This document shows, piece by piece, positions 62,833-64,000 of a DNA stretch of 64,000 bases (its first letter is position 1; each line of letters starts with the position of its first letter). Source of the stretch: Serratia fonticola (GTDB lineage: Bacteria > Pseudomonadota > Gammaproteobacteria > Enterobacterales > Enterobacteriaceae); NCBI RefSeq assembly GCF_001006005.1, contig NZ_CP011254.1, positions 558,001-622,000 on the forward strand, written 5' to 3'. Below the pieces are notes generated by a model. The model ran no database searches, had not been told where the DNA came from, and was given only the letters and a program-made list of their open reading frames with translations. Made by a program: the position numbers and the translations under genes.

Positions 62833-63333
62833 TCAGACCGAGCTTGGCGTGAACAGCATGGCGATGCCATTCATGCAGTAGCGCAAACCGGTGGGTTGCG
62901 GGCCATCATCAAATACGTGCCCCAAATGCCCGCCGCAGCGGCTGCAATGCACCTCTTCGCGGACCATGCCCAGCGTTCGATCCTTACGCGTCGCCACCGC
63001 CTGTTCGAGAGGTTGCCAGAAACTGGGCCAGCCGGTATGGCTGTCAAATTTGGTGTGGGAAGAAAACAGCGCCTGCTGGCAACCCGCACAGGCAAACTGA
63101 CCATCGCGGTGCTCCTCATTAAGCGGGCTGCTGTAAGGTGGCTCTGTGCCTTCCTCGCGCAAAACTGCATATTGGCTGGCGGAGAGCCGTTGCCGCCATT
63201 GCTCTGCGGTATAGTTGACGGCAAACGACTCCGCCATCACCGAACGAGAAAAAAGTGCAGGCAGCAAGCCTACGGCATAGGCCACAGAGAGTGCCCCACC
63301 GCCCAGAATAAAATACCGTCTGTTGATCATCAT
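62833..63333 (-). CDS. msrB: Exported peptide methionine sulfoxide reductase B
   Basis: 166-aa MsrB reducing the R-epimer. The N-terminus NRRYFILGGGALSVAYAVGLLPALF resembles a twin-arginine signal. Zinc ligands are Cys82 and Cys85 (CAGC) and Cys130 and Cys133 (CSRCGGHLGHVFDDGP), with catalytic Cys153 in RYCMNG. It is upstream of exported msrA in one operon. The pair would repair both epimers outside the cytoplasm. An in-frame ATG one codon downstream is an equally good start. Confidence 0.9.
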   Translation of the reverse strand: MMINRRYFILGGGALSVAYAVGLLPALFSRSVMAESFAVNYTAEQWRQRLSASQYAVLREEGTEPPYSSPLNEEHRDGQFACAGCQQALFSSHTKFDSHTGWPSFWQPLEQAVATRKDRTLGMVREEVHCSRCGGHLGHVFDDGPQPTGLRYCMNGIAMLFTPSSV

Positions 63334-63503
63334 CGTTACCTCTGGTGCTATTCACCGACAATGACAAACTACAGAGAAAGTCGTGACCAAATCCTCACGG
63401 AGAGTTCACAAATTTGTGATAACTGGGAACGCTGCATTAATACGTTGAAAGTTTAAATGGAATTTCTAATTTGGCGGGGTAAGGGCTAAGAAGGGTAAAT
63501 GAA

Positions 63504-63529
63504 GGAGCGCAGCCTCTGCCGCGCTCCTG
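63504..63529. terminator. Hairpin downstream of speA
   Basis: AGGAGCGC and GCGCTCCT form an 8-bp stem with a 10-nt loop, 32 bp after the speA stop codon. It is a likely speA terminator, although the T-run is weak. Confidence 0.55.
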
Positions 63530-63560
63530 GATAGAAAGTATGTCAGCTTATCGGGATAGC

Positions 63561-64000
63561 TTACTCATCTTCGAGATAAGTATAGCCATACAGACCGGCC
63601 TCAAACTCTTCGACAAATTGCGCCTGCAACTCCGCGTCAAGATCGGTTTCTTTCACCTGATCGCGGAATTTAGCCAGCAGCGCGATCGGATCGAGCTGCA
63701 CGTATTCCAGCATGTCGGCTACGCTATCGCCTTCATCAGACAGCTCGGTCTCTACGCTGCCATCAGGGAACACAAACACGTCTACCGAAGCGGTATCGCC
63801 AAACAGGTTGTGCATATTGCCCAGGATTTCCTGATAGGCACCAACCATGAAGAACCCAAGCAGAGGCGGGTTTTCCGGATCGTACGGCGGCATCGGCATG
63901 GTGGTGGCTACGCCGTCACCATCAATATAGTGATCGATGGTGCCATCGGAGTCACAGGTGATATCCAGCAATACCGCACGGCCTTCCGGCGGCTTGTCCA
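63561..64000 (-). CDS. speA: Biosynthetic arginine decarboxylase, C-terminal part, truncated by window edge
   Basis: PLP enzyme making agmatine from arginine, the substrate of SpeB in this window. Only the last 146 codons lie inside. They read [30 protein letters not shown] and continue [26 protein letters not shown] to [10 protein letters not shown], matching the C-terminus of E. coli SpeA (about 658 aa). The apparent start at 63971 is an internal methionine. The frame is open to the edge. Confidence 0.96.
   Translation of the reverse strand, partial: DKPPEGRAVLLDITCDSDGTIDHYIDGDGVATTMPMPPYDPENPPLLGFFMVGAYQEILGNMHNLFGDTASVDVFVFPDGSVETELSDEGDSVADMLEYVQLDPIALLAKFRDQVKETDLDAELQAQFVEEFEAGLYGYTYLEDE

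Overview
This window is a stretch of enterobacterial chromosome, most likely Serratia or a close relative in the Yersiniaceae. The evidence is near-identity of many products to their E. coli counterparts, conserved E. coli gene order, and the kinds of dispersed palindromic repeats present. Nothing suggests a plasmid or a prophage, and no tRNA, rRNA or CRISPR array was seen.

The backbone follows E. coli order: gcvP-gcvH-gcvT (glycine cleavage), ubiI-ubiH-pepP-ygfB (ubiquinone hydroxylases and proline peptidase), zapA-ssrS-fau (cell division, 6S RNA, folate), serA, rpiA, argP, yggE, argO, mscS, fbaA-pgk-epd (glycolysis and vitamin B6), tktA, loiP, speB and speA. gcvP is cut by the left edge and speA by the right edge.

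Accessory DNA is inserted at several backbone junctions. (1) A complete group II intron with its reverse transcriptase lies between serA and rpiA, directly behind a palindromic repeat. (2) An Rrf2-type regulator with a divergent type-II NADH-dehydrogenase-like flavoprotein follows argO. (3) A second mscS copy and a DUF1345 membrane protein precede fbaA. (4) Between epd and tktA are a small monooxygenase-like gene, a five-gene chaperone-usher fimbrial operon, MarT/FidL-like and LuxR-type regulators, and a three-gene ABC importer. (5) Between loiP and rluF is a 13-kb, 14-gene putative aromatic catabolic cluster. It contains a three-component Rieske oxygenase, an extradiol dioxygenase, a hydrolase, two SDRs, a ThDP decarboxylase-like enzyme, an aldehyde dehydrogenase, an aspartate-dehydrogenase-like enzyme, a cupin, an MFS carrier and an IclR regulator. 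(6) Between speB and speA are a bacteriocin-type export pair (C39-peptidase ABC transporter plus HlyD) and an exported MsrA/MsrB pair.

The aromatic cluster is the best candidate for an undescribed system. Its genes overlap or nearly touch, run in one direction, and start behind a good sigma70 promoter followed by a perfect 16-bp palindrome. The enzyme set implies ring hydroxylation, ring cleavage, hydrolysis, decarboxylation and aldehyde oxidation, but the substrate cannot be read from the sequence. At least eleven copies of a GC-rich palindromic repeat punctuate the gene ends. A second repeat family (CCTCACCC..CTCTCCC) and a third larger palindrome are also present.
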